NCBI GenBank assembly: GCA_910588845.1
Contig: CAJURU010000001.1
Span: 169,301-233,300 of the forward strand
Reading direction: 5' to 3'
DNA length: 64,000 bases
DNA from: an uncultured Lachnospiraceae bacterium
GTDB taxonomy: Bacteria; Bacillota; Clostridia; Lachnospirales; Lachnospiraceae
Every line of letters starts with the position of its first letter. Positions within the stretch are counted from its first letter, which is position 1. Made by a program: the position numbers and the translations under genes. The notes under the pieces were generated by a model, which searched no databases, was not told the origin of the DNA, and saw only the letters and a program-made list of their open reading frames with translations. Shown here piece by piece: positions 21,101 through 30,503 of the stretch.

Positions 21101-21339
21101 TGCGTGAGCTGATTAGTAAGATACAGACGATGCGCAAGGAGGCTGGATTTGAGGTCATGGATAAAATCGTTGTTTCTTACCGTGCAGAGGAAAAGATTGA
21201 GACAATCTTTGCCAAGCATGGCGCTCAGATACAGTCAGAAGTACTTGCCGCACAGATTGACGGCACGCAGATAAAAGGATACGAGAAAGAATGGAATATC
21301 AACGGAGAACATGTCGTACTCGGAGTGGAAAAGGTATAA
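18175..21339 (+). CDS. ileS: Isoleucyl-tRNA synthetase
   Basis: 1054-residue class I synthetase that charges tRNA-Ile; ATG follows AAAGGAG. The HIGH motif is PHIGH (His55-His58) and KMSKS is residues 606-610. The sequence around HIGH ([20 protein letters not shown]) and the length over 1000 residues fit the longer, eukaryote-like class of bacterial IleRS rather than the roughly 930-residue E. coli type. That class is known for low mupirocin sensitivity (family knowledge, untested here). The editing domain contains [11 protein letters not shown], and CPRCG and CPQCG pairs suggest zinc sites. The C-terminal anticodon-binding region looks complete. Confidence 0.97.
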   Translation: [1054 protein letters not shown]

Positions 21340-21419
21340 GCAACAGGCGTATTTGCCCCTTGAGGCGTAATTTAATTCGTCTGTCCAATATGCATGCACC
21401 AGAGAAGAAGGAGATGGCT

Positions 21420-23888
21420 ATGAAAAGGATAATTGACAAAGAAAAATTTATTCAGGAGATTAAGAATAACGTAAAGAATCTTTACCGCAAGACATTAGAG
21501 GAAGCTTCCCAGCAGGAGGTATACCAGGCGGTGTCCAATGCCGTTAAGAATGTGATTATCGACCAGTGGCTTGCCACACAGAAGACGTTTGATAAGGAAG
21601 ACCCCAAGATTCTGTATTATATGTCCATGGAGTTCCTTATGGGAAGAGCGTTGGGAAACAACCTGATTAACATGACAGCCTATACGGAGGTCAAGGAAGC
21701 GCTGGAAGAAATCGGTTTTGATTTGAATGTGATAGAGGATGAAGAGCCCGATCCGGCGCTTGGTAACGGCGGTCTTGGCAGACTTGCGGCATGTTTTATG
21801 GAATCCCTCTCTACGTTGGGTTACCCGGCGTATGGCTGTGGAATCCGTTACCGTTACGGTCTGTTCCGCCAGAAGATTGAGAATGGTTTTCAGGTGGAAG
21901 TGCCGGACAACTGGCTGAAAGACGGCTATCCCTTTGAGCTGCGCCGCCCGGAGCATACCTTCCAGGTGAAGTTCGGCGGCTATGTGCGCTCTGAGATGGC
22001 GGGCAACGGAAGAACAAAGTTTATCCATGAGGGTTACCAGTCCGTACGCGCCGTACCGTATGATATGCCGGTTCTCGGATATAACAATAATATGGTAAAC
22101 GTGCTCATTGCCTGGGATGCAGAGCCGGAAGAATATTTTGAGCTGGATGCGTTTGACAAGGGTGATTATAAGAAGGCGGTAGAGCAGGAGAACCTTGCGC
22201 GCAACCTTGTGGAAGTATTATATCCTAACGATAATCATATCCAGGGTAAGGAACTGCGTCTGAAACAGCAGTATTTCTTCGTTTCAGCCAGCGTACAGCG
22301 TGCAGTTGCGCGTTATAAAAAGCATCATACCGATTTGCATAAGATGCCGCAGAAAGTGGCGATTCAGTTGAATGATACACATCCGACGGTAGCGGTGGCA
22401 GAGCTGATGCGCATCCTTTTGGATGAGGAAGGCATGGAATGGGATGAGGCATGGGAGATTACCACCCATACGTGTGCTTACACAAACCATACAATTATGT
22501 CGGAAGCTTTGGAGAAATGGCCGATTGAGATTTTCTCCAGACTGTTGCCGAGAATTTACCAGATTGTAGAAGAAATTAACCGCCGCTTTATTCTGGACAT
22601 TGAAAAGAAGTTCCCTGGTGACCGCAGAAGAGTAGAAAAAATGGCGATCATTTATGACGGCCAGGTGAAAATGGCGCATCTTGCGATTGCCGCGGGCTGT
22701 TCTGTCAACGGTGTGGCAAGACTGCATACTGAGATTTTAAAGAACCAGGAGCTGCATGATTTCTATGAGATGTTCCCGGAGAAGTTTAACAATAAGACCA
22801 ATGGTATTACGCAGAGAAGATTCCTCTACCATGGAAATCCGCTGCTTGCTGAGTGGGTCAACAAATATATTGGCAACGACTGGGTAACCGATTTGCCGCA
22901 TTTGCAGAAGCTTGCTGTGTATGTGGATGATGAGAAGGCACAGCAGGAGTTCATGAACATCAAATACCAGAACAAGCTGCGTCTTGCAGATTACATTCAG
23001 AAACATAATGGCGTGAAGGTAGACCCGCGTTCCATTTTCGATGTACAGGTAAAACGTCTCCACGAATATAAACGTCAGCTTTTGAACATTCTGCATGTAA
23101 TGTATCTTTATAACAAGATTAAGGAACACCCTGAGATGGAGTTTTACCCCAGGACATTTATCTTCGGCGCTAAGGCAGCGGCAGGTTATCGCATTGCTAA
23201 GTTGACAATTAAGTTAATCAACAGCGTGGCGGAAGTAATCAACAACGATGCTTCCATCGGCGGTAAGATTAAGGTGGTATTTATTGAAGATTACAAGGTA
23301 TCGACGGCAGAGTGGATTTTTGCAGCGGCAGACGTGTCGGAGCAGATTTCTACGGCCAGCAAAGAGGCGTCCGGTACTGGAAACATGAAGTTTATGTTAA
23401 ACGGTGCGGTAACGCTGGGAACCATGGACGGCGCAAATGTGGAGATTGTAGAGGAAGTAGGAGAGGATAATGCGTTTATCTTTGGTATGAGCTCTCAGGA
23501 GGTCATTGAGCATGAGCAGAGACGCGACTATGATCCGATGCAGATTTTCAACAATGACCAGGATATCCGTCAGGTATTGATGCAGCTGATTAACGGAATG
23601 TATTCTAAGAATGATTCCGAGCTGTTCCGTCCACTGTACAACTCCCTGTTGAACACGAAGGAGACACAGTTTGCAGATACTTACTTTATCCTCAAGGATT
23701 TCCGTTCTTATGTTGAGGCACAGGAGAGAGTGGAGAAAGCGTACAGAGACGAGAAAGGCTGGGCAAAGATGGCTATGCTCAATGTGGCGCATTCCGGCAA
23801 GTTTACGTCTGACCGTACGATTCAGGAGTATGTAGATGATATTTGGCATCTGGACAGAGTGAAGGTAGAAATGCCGGAGTCAAATTAA
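21420..23888 (+). CDS. glgP: Glycogen/alpha-glucan phosphorylase
   Basis: 822 residues from ATG 21420, chosen because GAAGGAG lies 7 bases before it; ATG 21414 is too close. It releases glucose-1-phosphate from alpha-1,4-glucans using pyridoxal phosphate. The PLP lysine is Lys657 in the signature EASGTGNMKFMLNG. Other family motifs are DEEPDPALGNGGLGRLAACF and YYFVSASVQ. Length is typical of the GT35 family. It lies about 80 bases after ileS with no terminator visible between, and ends at a stem-loop. Confidence 0.96.
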   Translation: MKRIIDKEKFIQEIKNNVKNLYRKTLEEASQQEVYQAVSNAVKNVIIDQWLATQKTFDKEDPKILYYMSMEFLMGRALGNNLINMTAYTEVKEALEEIGFDLNVIEDEEPDPALGNGGLGRLAACFMESLSTLGYPAYGCGIRYRYGLFRQKIENGFQVEVPDNWLKDGYPFELRRPEHTFQVKFGGYVRSEMAGNGRTKFIHEGYQSVRAVPYDMPVLGYNNNMVNVLIAWDAEPEEYFELDAFDKGDYKKAVEQENLARNLVEVLYPNDNHIQGKELRLKQQYFFVSASVQRAVARYKKHHTDLHKMPQKVAIQLNDTHPTVAVAELMRILLDEEGMEWDEAWEITTHTCAYTNHTIMSEALEKWPIEIFSRLLPRIYQIVEEINRRFILDIEKKFPGDRRRVEKMAIIYDGQVKMAHLAIAAGCSVNGVARLHTEILKNQELHDFYEMFPEKFNNKTNGITQRRFLYHGNPLLAEWVNKYIGNDWVTDLPHLQKLAVYVDDEKAQQEFMNIKYQNKLRLADYIQKHNGVKVDPRSIFDVQVKRLHEYKRQLLNILHVMYLYNKIKEHPEMEFYPRTFIFGAKAAAGYRIAKLTIKLINSVAEVINNDASIGGKIKVVFIEDYKVSTAEWIFAAADVSEQISTASKEASGTGNMKFMLNGAVTLGTMDGANVEIVEEVGEDNAFIFGMSSQEVIEHEQRRDYDPMQIFNNDQDIRQVLMQLINGMYSKNDSELFRPLYNSLLNTKETQFADTYFILKDFRSYVEAQERVEKAYRDEKGWAKMAMLNVAHSGKFTSDRTIQEYVDDIWHLDRVKVEMPESN

Positions 23889-23903
23889 TACAGGAATATA
23901 AGG

Positions 23904-23966
23904 GGGCTGCCGCAAATACGAACGGAGGGCAAGGATTTGCCTGGGACTGTTTTGCGGCAGCTTTTG
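23904..23966 (+). terminator. Terminator-like stem-loop after glgP
   Basis: GGCTGCCGCAAA pairs with TTTTGCGGCAGC across a loop of about 37 bases, followed by TTTT. It probably ends the glgP transcript. Confidence 0.7.
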
Positions 23967-24085
23967 TCTCAGTGGGAGTACAATCTCCGATTGAGACAAA
24001 GCCTCCGGCGTATGGCAGGCGCGCAGAATTGTTATTGTCAGCAGAGCTGACCTGCGCGCCGCAAGAACGCCAAGGCGTTCTTGAA
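23963..24085. repeat. Run of nested stem-loops between glgP and the EamA gene
   Basis: Three hairpins in a row: TTTGTCTCA (23963) with TGAGACAAA (ends 24000) and an inner GGGAG/CTCC; GGCGCGCAG (24018) with CTGCGCGCC (ends 24060) enclosing GTCAGC/GCTGAC; and CAAGAACGCC/GGCGTTCTTG (24062-24083), a perfect 10-bp stem with a 2-base loop. No coding potential is convincing. It could be a structured RNA or a palindromic repeat element. Confidence 0.5.
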
Positions 24086-24102
24086 TTGACAGGATAAAGA
24101 AA

Positions 24103-25059
24103 ATGGATAAGATGAAAATTAGAAATTCCCTGCTGCTGCTTTTGACCGCCGCCATTTGGGGCGTGGCGTTTGTGGCGCAGAGCGTGGGTATGGAATATGT
24201 TGGTCCCCTGACGTTTAACTGTGTGCGCTCCCTGATTGGGGGGCTGGTTTTGATTCCCTGTATCTGGTTTCTTGGCAGGTTGGAGAAACAGCGCGGGGAA
24301 ACAGATGTAAGTCCCCGGGACAGGAAAAAGGAAGGCAAAGATTTGTTGATTGGCGGAACTTTGTGCGGTATTTTGCTCTGTGTGGCAAGTAATTTTCAGC
24401 AGATGGGGATTGTGTACACATCGGTGGGCAAGGCAGGCTTTATCACGGCGTGCTATATTATTATTGTGCCAGTGTTGGGTATTTTTTTACGCAGGAAATG
24501 TGGAGTGAGTGTGTGGTTTGGCGTGCTGTTTGCCTTGGCTGGACTGTATTTTCTTTGTATAAAAGGCAATACTTCTACTGTGGAGACGGAGAGGTTTATC
24601 TCCTGGCTGCCTGTTGGCAAGGGCGAACTCTTGCTGATGATTTGCGCGCTGCTGTTTTCGCTGCATATTCTGGTTATTGATTATTTTACGGTGCGTGCAG
24701 ACGGCGTGAAGATGTCCTGTATTCAGTTTTTTGTGTGCGGTATTTTGTCTGGTTTGGGAATGCTGGTGGCGGAAGAGCCGCAAATCATAGATATCTTTCG
24801 GGCATGGAAACCCATTTTATATGCGGGAATCATGTCATGCGGCGTGGCGTATACGCTGCAAATTGTGGGGCAGAAGGGAATGAACCCCACGGTCGCATCT
24901 TTAATCCTCAGTCTGGAATCTGTGATTTCCGTGCTGGCGGGAATGGTACTCTTATCACAGAAATTGACCCCATGGGAAATCTTGGGCTGCGCGTTGATGT
25001 TTGCCGCCATTATTTTGGCACAGCTTCCACAGAGAGAGGGAGGAAAGCAGCATGGATAA
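24103..25059 (+). CDS. EamA-family (DMT) membrane transporter
   Basis: 318 residues with about ten hydrophobic helices arranged as two EamA repeats. The first repeat starts LLLLLTAAIWGVAFVAQSVG, the second at about residue 180 (GELLLMICALLFSLHILVID). The end of repeat 2 (PTVASLILSLESVISVLAGM) is the typical EamA signature. Drug/metabolite transporters of this kind export amino acids or metabolites; the substrate cannot be read from sequence. The ribosome site is weak. The stop overlaps the start of the TPR lipoprotein gene by 8 bases, so the two are coupled. Confidence 0.9.
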   Translation: MDKMKIRNSLLLLLTAAIWGVAFVAQSVGMEYVGPLTFNCVRSLIGGLVLIPCIWFLGRLEKQRGETDVSPRDRKKEGKDLLIGGTLCGILLCVASNFQQMGIVYTSVGKAGFITACYIIIVPVLGIFLRRKCGVSVWFGVLFALAGLYFLCIKGNTSTVETERFISWLPVGKGELLLMICALLFSLHILVIDYFTVRADGVKMSCIQFFVCGILSGLGMLVAEEPQIIDIFRAWKPILYAGIMSCGVAYTLQIVGQKGMNPTVASLILSLESVISVLAGMVLLSQKLTPWEILGCALMFAAIILAQLPQREGGKQHG

Positions 25060-26041
25060 TCATAAAGTAAGAAAATTATTTCAAAGGAAACTGAGGCTGG
25101 CGCCGATTGTGCTGTTGACGTGTCTTTGCCTGGCCGGATGTCAGAATAATCAGCAGGCGGTCGAGGACCAGCAGGCATTTCGGCAGGTGGGCATCAATAA
25201 GATGAATGAGGGCGATTATGCCGGGGCGGTGGAGGCATTTCAGAAAGCCTTAGACAAGTCGCAGGCGGTGATTGGCGAGCTGGAACTCGATATCTGCTAT
25301 TATAAAGCGACGGCCCAATATAATAATAAGGACGCCAAAGGAGCCATTGCCACATGCGATGCGTTGATTAACTATAATAAAAAAGACGCGAAAGCATATT
25401 TTATTCGTGGATGCGTGTATTTAAAAGAAGGGGACAGCGAAAATGCCAGAAAGGATTATGCCAGGGCTTTGGAGCTTTCCGGCAACAATTATGCGCTTTA
25501 TCTGTCGGTTTATGAGAATCTTTCCGGCGCAGGATTTGAGGAAGAGGCGGAGGAACTCATTGCCAAGGCTCTGGAGTTGGAGGGCGATTCAGCCGAAGAT
25601 TACCGGGAAAGGGGGCATGTTTACCTGATTCGCAAGGAATATGACAATGCCAGGAAGGAACTGGATCAGGCCATCAAAATGGGTGACACCAAGGCGCTTC
25701 TTTATCTGGCGCAGGTCTATGACGCGCAGGATGACGGCAAAAAAGCGAAGTCCCTTTATGAGAGTTATTTAGAGAAAAACGGTTCCGACACGGACACGAT
25801 GGTTGCGCTGGGAGAAATGCAGATGGAGGCCGGGAAGTACAAGCGGGCGTTGGAGTTGTTTCAGCAGGCGTTGGAGGCTGGCAGCCCGGAAAATGAGAAG
25901 AGCCTTAGAAGAAATGAAATTATCTGTTACGAGAATTTACACGATTTTGCCCATGCAAAGGAGAAGATGGCTTCCTATGTGAAAGATTACCCGGAGGACG
26001 AGGAGGCGCAGCGGGAGAATACATTTTTACAGACGAGATAA
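25052..26041 (+). CDS. TPR-repeat lipoprotein
   Basis: 329 residues from ATG 25052, preceded by GGGAGG. Signal sequence with lipobox LCLAGC (Cys about residue 30). The mature part is a series of tetratricopeptide repeats (NKMNEGDYAGAVEAFQKALD, KAYFIRGCVYLKEGDSENA, ALGEMQMEAGKYKRALELFQ), about seven to eight units. TPR lipoproteins act as surface scaffolds for protein complexes; no partner is evident. It overlaps the transporter gene upstream and is followed 45 bases later by the polysaccharide deacetylase gene. Confidence 0.9.
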   Translation: MDNHKVRKLFQRKLRLAPIVLLTCLCLAGCQNNQQAVEDQQAFRQVGINKMNEGDYAGAVEAFQKALDKSQAVIGELELDICYYKATAQYNNKDAKGAIATCDALINYNKKDAKAYFIRGCVYLKEGDSENARKDYARALELSGNNYALYLSVYENLSGAGFEEEAEELIAKALELEGDSAEDYRERGHVYLIRKEYDNARKELDQAIKMGDTKALLYLAQVYDAQDDGKKAKSLYESYLEKNGSDTDTMVALGEMQMEAGKYKRALELFQQALEAGSPENEKSLRRNEIICYENLHDFAHAKEKMASYVKDYPEDEEAQRENTFLQTR

Positions 26042-26085
26042 ATATCTGCCGGAGCATTGGCAGTGATGGTGGAAAGAGGAAAGAT

Positions 26086-27960
26086 ATGGTATCAAGGAGA
26101 GAGAAGCTTCGCAATTTGGGAAAGATGGGGGTGGTTACGCTTCTGTTGTTGTCCCTGCTTTGCAACACCCTTGCAGCCGATACACTGGCGGCAGGCAAGA
26201 AGCAGGAAAGCGCAAAAGAGGCTGTTTTGGAGAATGCAGCAGCCGCTGGAAATCAGCCAAAGGTGGTAAGTCCCGGCAATGGGAATCAGAACACCACAAA
26301 TTGGAGGAATGTTTGGCGGCGCGTAGGGGAGAAGGAGTACTATTATAACCAAAACGGCAAATGCACCAGGATTTATGACAGGAAAACCGGCAAATGCCAG
26401 AAATACAGCGACGGCAAAATGCGGGCCGTTAAGAAAGATATGTGCAGGCTGCGAGACGGAAAACTATATTACTTTGACGGCAAGGGCGTCAGGGTGACGA
26501 AGAAAGGCTGGAAAAAAGTTTCCGCGAAAAAGTATATACAGATAAAAAAGAGTGGTTATGTGACTGCTAAAATGGAAAAGACCGGAGAAATCTGGAGGTT
26601 CTTTGAATATAATTATAAGAAAAATAAATGGAAAAAGCTGAAAGATACCTGGCGCATCGTTGATAATTGCCAATATTATTTTAACAAGAAGGGCAATTGT
26701 ATCAGAACGTATCAGATCAAGAGCCAGAAATGCAGGGAGTATAAAAACGGCAAGATGCGGCCCGTTAAAAAGGATATGCGCAAACTGCGCAATGGAAGGT
26801 TATACTATTTCAGCGCCAAAGGCGTACGGGTCACGGAAAAAGGCTGGAAAAAATCGTCGGGCAAACTGTACATACAGGTAGGGAAAGCCAAATGGGTGAC
26901 TGCAAAAATGCAGAATACCAAAGGAGGATGGAACTATTATAAATATGATTACCGCAAGAAAAAGTGGGTGAAACAGAAGAAGACCTGGCTCAGTGTAGAG
27001 AAGAAGAAGTATTATTTTGACGGCTCGGGGAAATGTCTGCGAATGTACAACACAGTGAGCCGGAAATGTTATGATTTCAGCAGAGGAAAGCCGAAACTGG
27101 TAAAAAATGACGTCCGTGAGGTTGCCGGGAAAGAATATTATTTTGGGGCTGACGGCGTGCGTGTGAGTGAAGCTGGGATGTATATGACTTGCCAGGGCAG
27201 CCTTATCTATGCGGCGGCCAACGGCGCTGTGACAAAGAGAATTTTTGGACAGATATTATCATGCTCAATGGCAAACGGCAAGGTTGCAAGCTGTCGCGTA
27301 AAGGACGGCGTTTTCATGTGCTATTACAGCGGAAATGCGGAACCCCGGAGGAGAATTGATACCAGCCGGCCAATGGTGGCGTTGACGTACGATGATGGTC
27401 CTTCCAGGTATACACCGGAAATTCTTGACGTGCTGAGGCAATACAACAGTGTGGCGACATTTTTCGTGGTTGGACAAAATGTGCCCGGTCATGCAGATAT
27501 TGTGAGGAGCGCATATCAGATGGGATGTGAGATCGGCAACCATACCTATAGCCACCAAATTCTTACAAAAGTGGGAGTTCCTCAAATCCAGAGCCAAATC
27601 GGAGCCACGAACAGCGCCGTGCAGAATGTGACCGGGACAGCGCCGGTTATCATGCGCCCGCCGGGAGGAGGACATAATGCGACAGTCAGGAGCGCTGTAG
27701 GGATGCCTCTGATTATGTGGTCTATTGATACGCTTGACTGGAAGACAAGGAACGCGGCTTCCACGCAGGCGGCCGTTTTGGGCAAGGTCAGTGACGGGGA
27801 TATCGTGCTGATGCATGACCTTTACAGCCAGACGGCGGCTGCATCGAGAGTCATCATACCAGAATTGCTGCGAAGAGGTTACCAGCTGGTGACAGTCAGT
27901 GAACTTTCAGACTGCCGCGGAGCGATGGCGGGCGGAGGCGTGTATACGGCTTTCCGCTAG
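26086..27960 (+). CDS. Secreted polysaccharide deacetylase with cell-wall-binding-like repeats
   Basis: 624 residues; ATG 26086 follows AGAGGAAA. The N-terminus is a signal peptide (MGVVTLLLLSLLCNTLAADTLA). Residues about 70-400 hold repeated aromatic/lysine units (YYFDGKGVRVTKKGWKK, YYFSAKGVRVTEKGWKK) like choline-binding/glucan-binding modules. The C-terminal NodB domain has all motifs: TYDDGP (Asp436-Asp437), HTYSH (His486, His490), RPPGGGHN, WSIDTLDW and IVLMHD. Enzymes of this type remove N-acetyl groups from peptidoglycan or other amino-sugar polymers, often giving lysozyme resistance. The substrate is not determinable here. Confidence 0.93.
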   Translation: MVSRREKLRNLGKMGVVTLLLLSLLCNTLAADTLAAGKKQESAKEAVLENAAAAGNQPKVVSPGNGNQNTTNWRNVWRRVGEKEYYYNQNGKCTRIYDRKTGKCQKYSDGKMRAVKKDMCRLRDGKLYYFDGKGVRVTKKGWKKVSAKKYIQIKKSGYVTAKMEKTGEIWRFFEYNYKKNKWKKLKDTWRIVDNCQYYFNKKGNCIRTYQIKSQKCREYKNGKMRPVKKDMRKLRNGRLYYFSAKGVRVTEKGWKKSSGKLYIQVGKAKWVTAKMQNTKGGWNYYKYDYRKKKWVKQKKTWLSVEKKKYYFDGSGKCLRMYNTVSRKCYDFSRGKPKLVKNDVREVAGKEYYFGADGVRVSEAGMYMTCQGSLIYAAANGAVTKRIFGQILSCSMANGKVASCRVKDGVFMCYYSGNAEPRRRIDTSRPMVALTYDDGPSRYTPEILDVLRQYNSVATFFVVGQNVPGHADIVRSAYQMGCEIGNHTYSHQILTKVGVPQIQSQIGATNSAVQNVTGTAPVIMRPPGGGHNATVRSAVGMPLIMWSIDTLDWKTRNAASTQAAVLGKVSDGDIVLMHDLYSQTAAASRVIIPELLRRGYQLVTVSELSDCRGAMAGGGVYTAFR

Positions 27961-27984
27961 AAAATACAACCGTTGTGAAACTTA

Positions 27985-29039
<1,055 letters not shown>

Positions 29040-29092
29040 TTATGTTTTGAACAAGGACAGTATATCAAAAAATTGGAAAAAAGGAAATAAGT

Positions 29093-29168
29093 TTTAGTAA
29101 ATTTACTAAATGAAAGTTGGATAACCTTTACTAAACATGTTGACGATTTACTAAAAAACCTTTATAAT
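29093..29168 (+). promoter_or_regulatory. galK promoter with palindromic operator array
   Basis: TTGACG (29140-29145) and TATAAT (29163-29168), spacer 17. A perfect 18-bp palindrome TTTAGTAAATTTACTAAA lies at 29093-29110. Its half-site TTTACTAAA recurs at 29127-29135 and at 29147-29155, the last directly inside the promoter spacer. Binding there by the adjacent LacI-type protein would block RNA polymerase. Confidence 0.8.
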
Positions 29169-29204
29169 GTGCGTATATGGAAGTGGAAAATGGAGGAAAA
29201 CATA

Positions 29205-30485
29205 ATGAATACGAAGGTATTAATAGAGGAGTTGAAATCCCAGGGATTTCAGGAACGCTTGCAAGAAATTTATGTAGACGATGGGATTATTACATATCAA
29301 ACAGAGCGTTACCAGAGGGCAATTGAGAAATTTGAAGAACTTTATGGTGAGCAGGAGGCGGAAATCTACAGCGCGCCGGGCAGGAGCGAGGTAGGCGGAA
29401 ATCACACAGACCATCAGCATGGCGAAGTTCTGGCAGCTTCCATCAACCTGGACGCGATCGCAGTGGTAAGCAAGGCGCAGGACAATACCATCCGTCTGCT
29501 GTCAGACGGTTATCCTATGATTACTGTAGATTTGAGCGATTTGCAGATGAGGAAAGGCGAAGAAGGTACTTCCGCCGGATTAATCCGCGGCATGGCGTAT
29601 GGGCTTGAGAAGAACGGCCATAAAATAGGAGGCTTTCAGGCTTTTGTTACCAGTGATGTATTGAACGGCGCAGGCATGTCCAGTTCGGCGGCTTTTGAGG
29701 TGTTGGTGGGAACGATCCTCTCCGGTCTCTATAACGATATGGGCATTAGCCCGGTAGAAATCGCGCAGGTTGCGCAGTATTCCGAGAACGTTTATTTTGG
29801 TAAGCCCTGCGGCCTTATGGATCAGATGGCCTGTTCTGTGGGCGGGTTAATACATATTGATTTTGCAGATCCCGGCAAGCCCATGGTAGAGAAGGTGGAT
29901 GTCGATTTTAGCGCATACCGTCACAGCCTTTGTATTACAGACACCAAAGGTTCCCATGCGGATTTGACGGATGATTACGCATTGATTCCGCAGGAAATGA
30001 AAAAAGTAGCAGAGTTTTTCGGCAAGGAATTTTTACGCGAAGTGGAGCCGGAGGAATTTTATCAAAATATTTCCAAGGTCCGCGCAAAATGCGGCGACAG
30101 GCCGGTTTTACGCGCACTGCATTTCTTTGAGGAAGACAAACGCGTGGAACAGGAAGTTGCCGCATTGCAGACAGGGGATTTCCAGGGATTTCTGGATAAT
30201 GTACAGGCATCCGGCAATTCTTCCTTTAAATATTTGCAGAACACTTATACGAACAAGGATGTCCAGAACCAGAGTGTGCCGATAGGACTTGCTGTCAGCG
30301 ACAGTATTCTGCAAGGGCATGGTACAAGCCGTGTACATGGCGGCGGATTTGCCGGAACGATCCAGGCGTTTGTGGCGGATGATTTTGTGGAAACTTACCG
30401 GGAAACTTTAGACGGCGTATATGGCGACGGTTCCTGCCATGTGCTGAAGGTGCGGCCGTTTGGCGGGATTCAGGTTATTATTTGA
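29205..30485 (+). CDS. galK: Galactokinase
   Basis: 426 residues from ATG 29205, which follows ATGGAGGAAAA; the earlier in-frame ATG at 29169 overlaps the promoter. It phosphorylates galactose to galactose-1-phosphate in the Leloir pathway. GHMP-kinase motifs: galactokinase signature GRSEVGGNHTDHQHG (about residues 55-70), ATP loop GAGMSSSAAFEVLVG, and C-terminal HGGGFAGTIQAF. First gene of a galK-galT operon; galE is not in the window. Together with the upstream galactanase it suits an organism using plant galactans. Confidence 0.97.
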   Translation: MNTKVLIEELKSQGFQERLQEIYVDDGIITYQTERYQRAIEKFEELYGEQEAEIYSAPGRSEVGGNHTDHQHGEVLAASINLDAIAVVSKAQDNTIRLLSDGYPMITVDLSDLQMRKGEEGTSAGLIRGMAYGLEKNGHKIGGFQAFVTSDVLNGAGMSSSAAFEVLVGTILSGLYNDMGISPVEIAQVAQYSENVYFGKPCGLMDQMACSVGGLIHIDFADPGKPMVEKVDVDFSAYRHSLCITDTKGSHADLTDDYALIPQEMKKVAEFFGKEFLREVEPEEFYQNISKVRAKCGDRPVLRALHFFEEDKRVEQEVAALQTGDFQGFLDNVQASGNSSFKYLQNTYTNKDVQNQSVPIGLAVSDSILQGHGTSRVHGGGFAGTIQAFVADDFVETYRETLDGVYGDGSCHVLKVRPFGGIQVII

Positions 30486-30503
30486 CCTAAGGAGGGAAAA
30501 GTC

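Noticed and set aside
23843..24097. 84-residue frame after glgP
   Set aside because: It overlaps the end of glgP and runs through stem-loops; composition reflects the palindromes.
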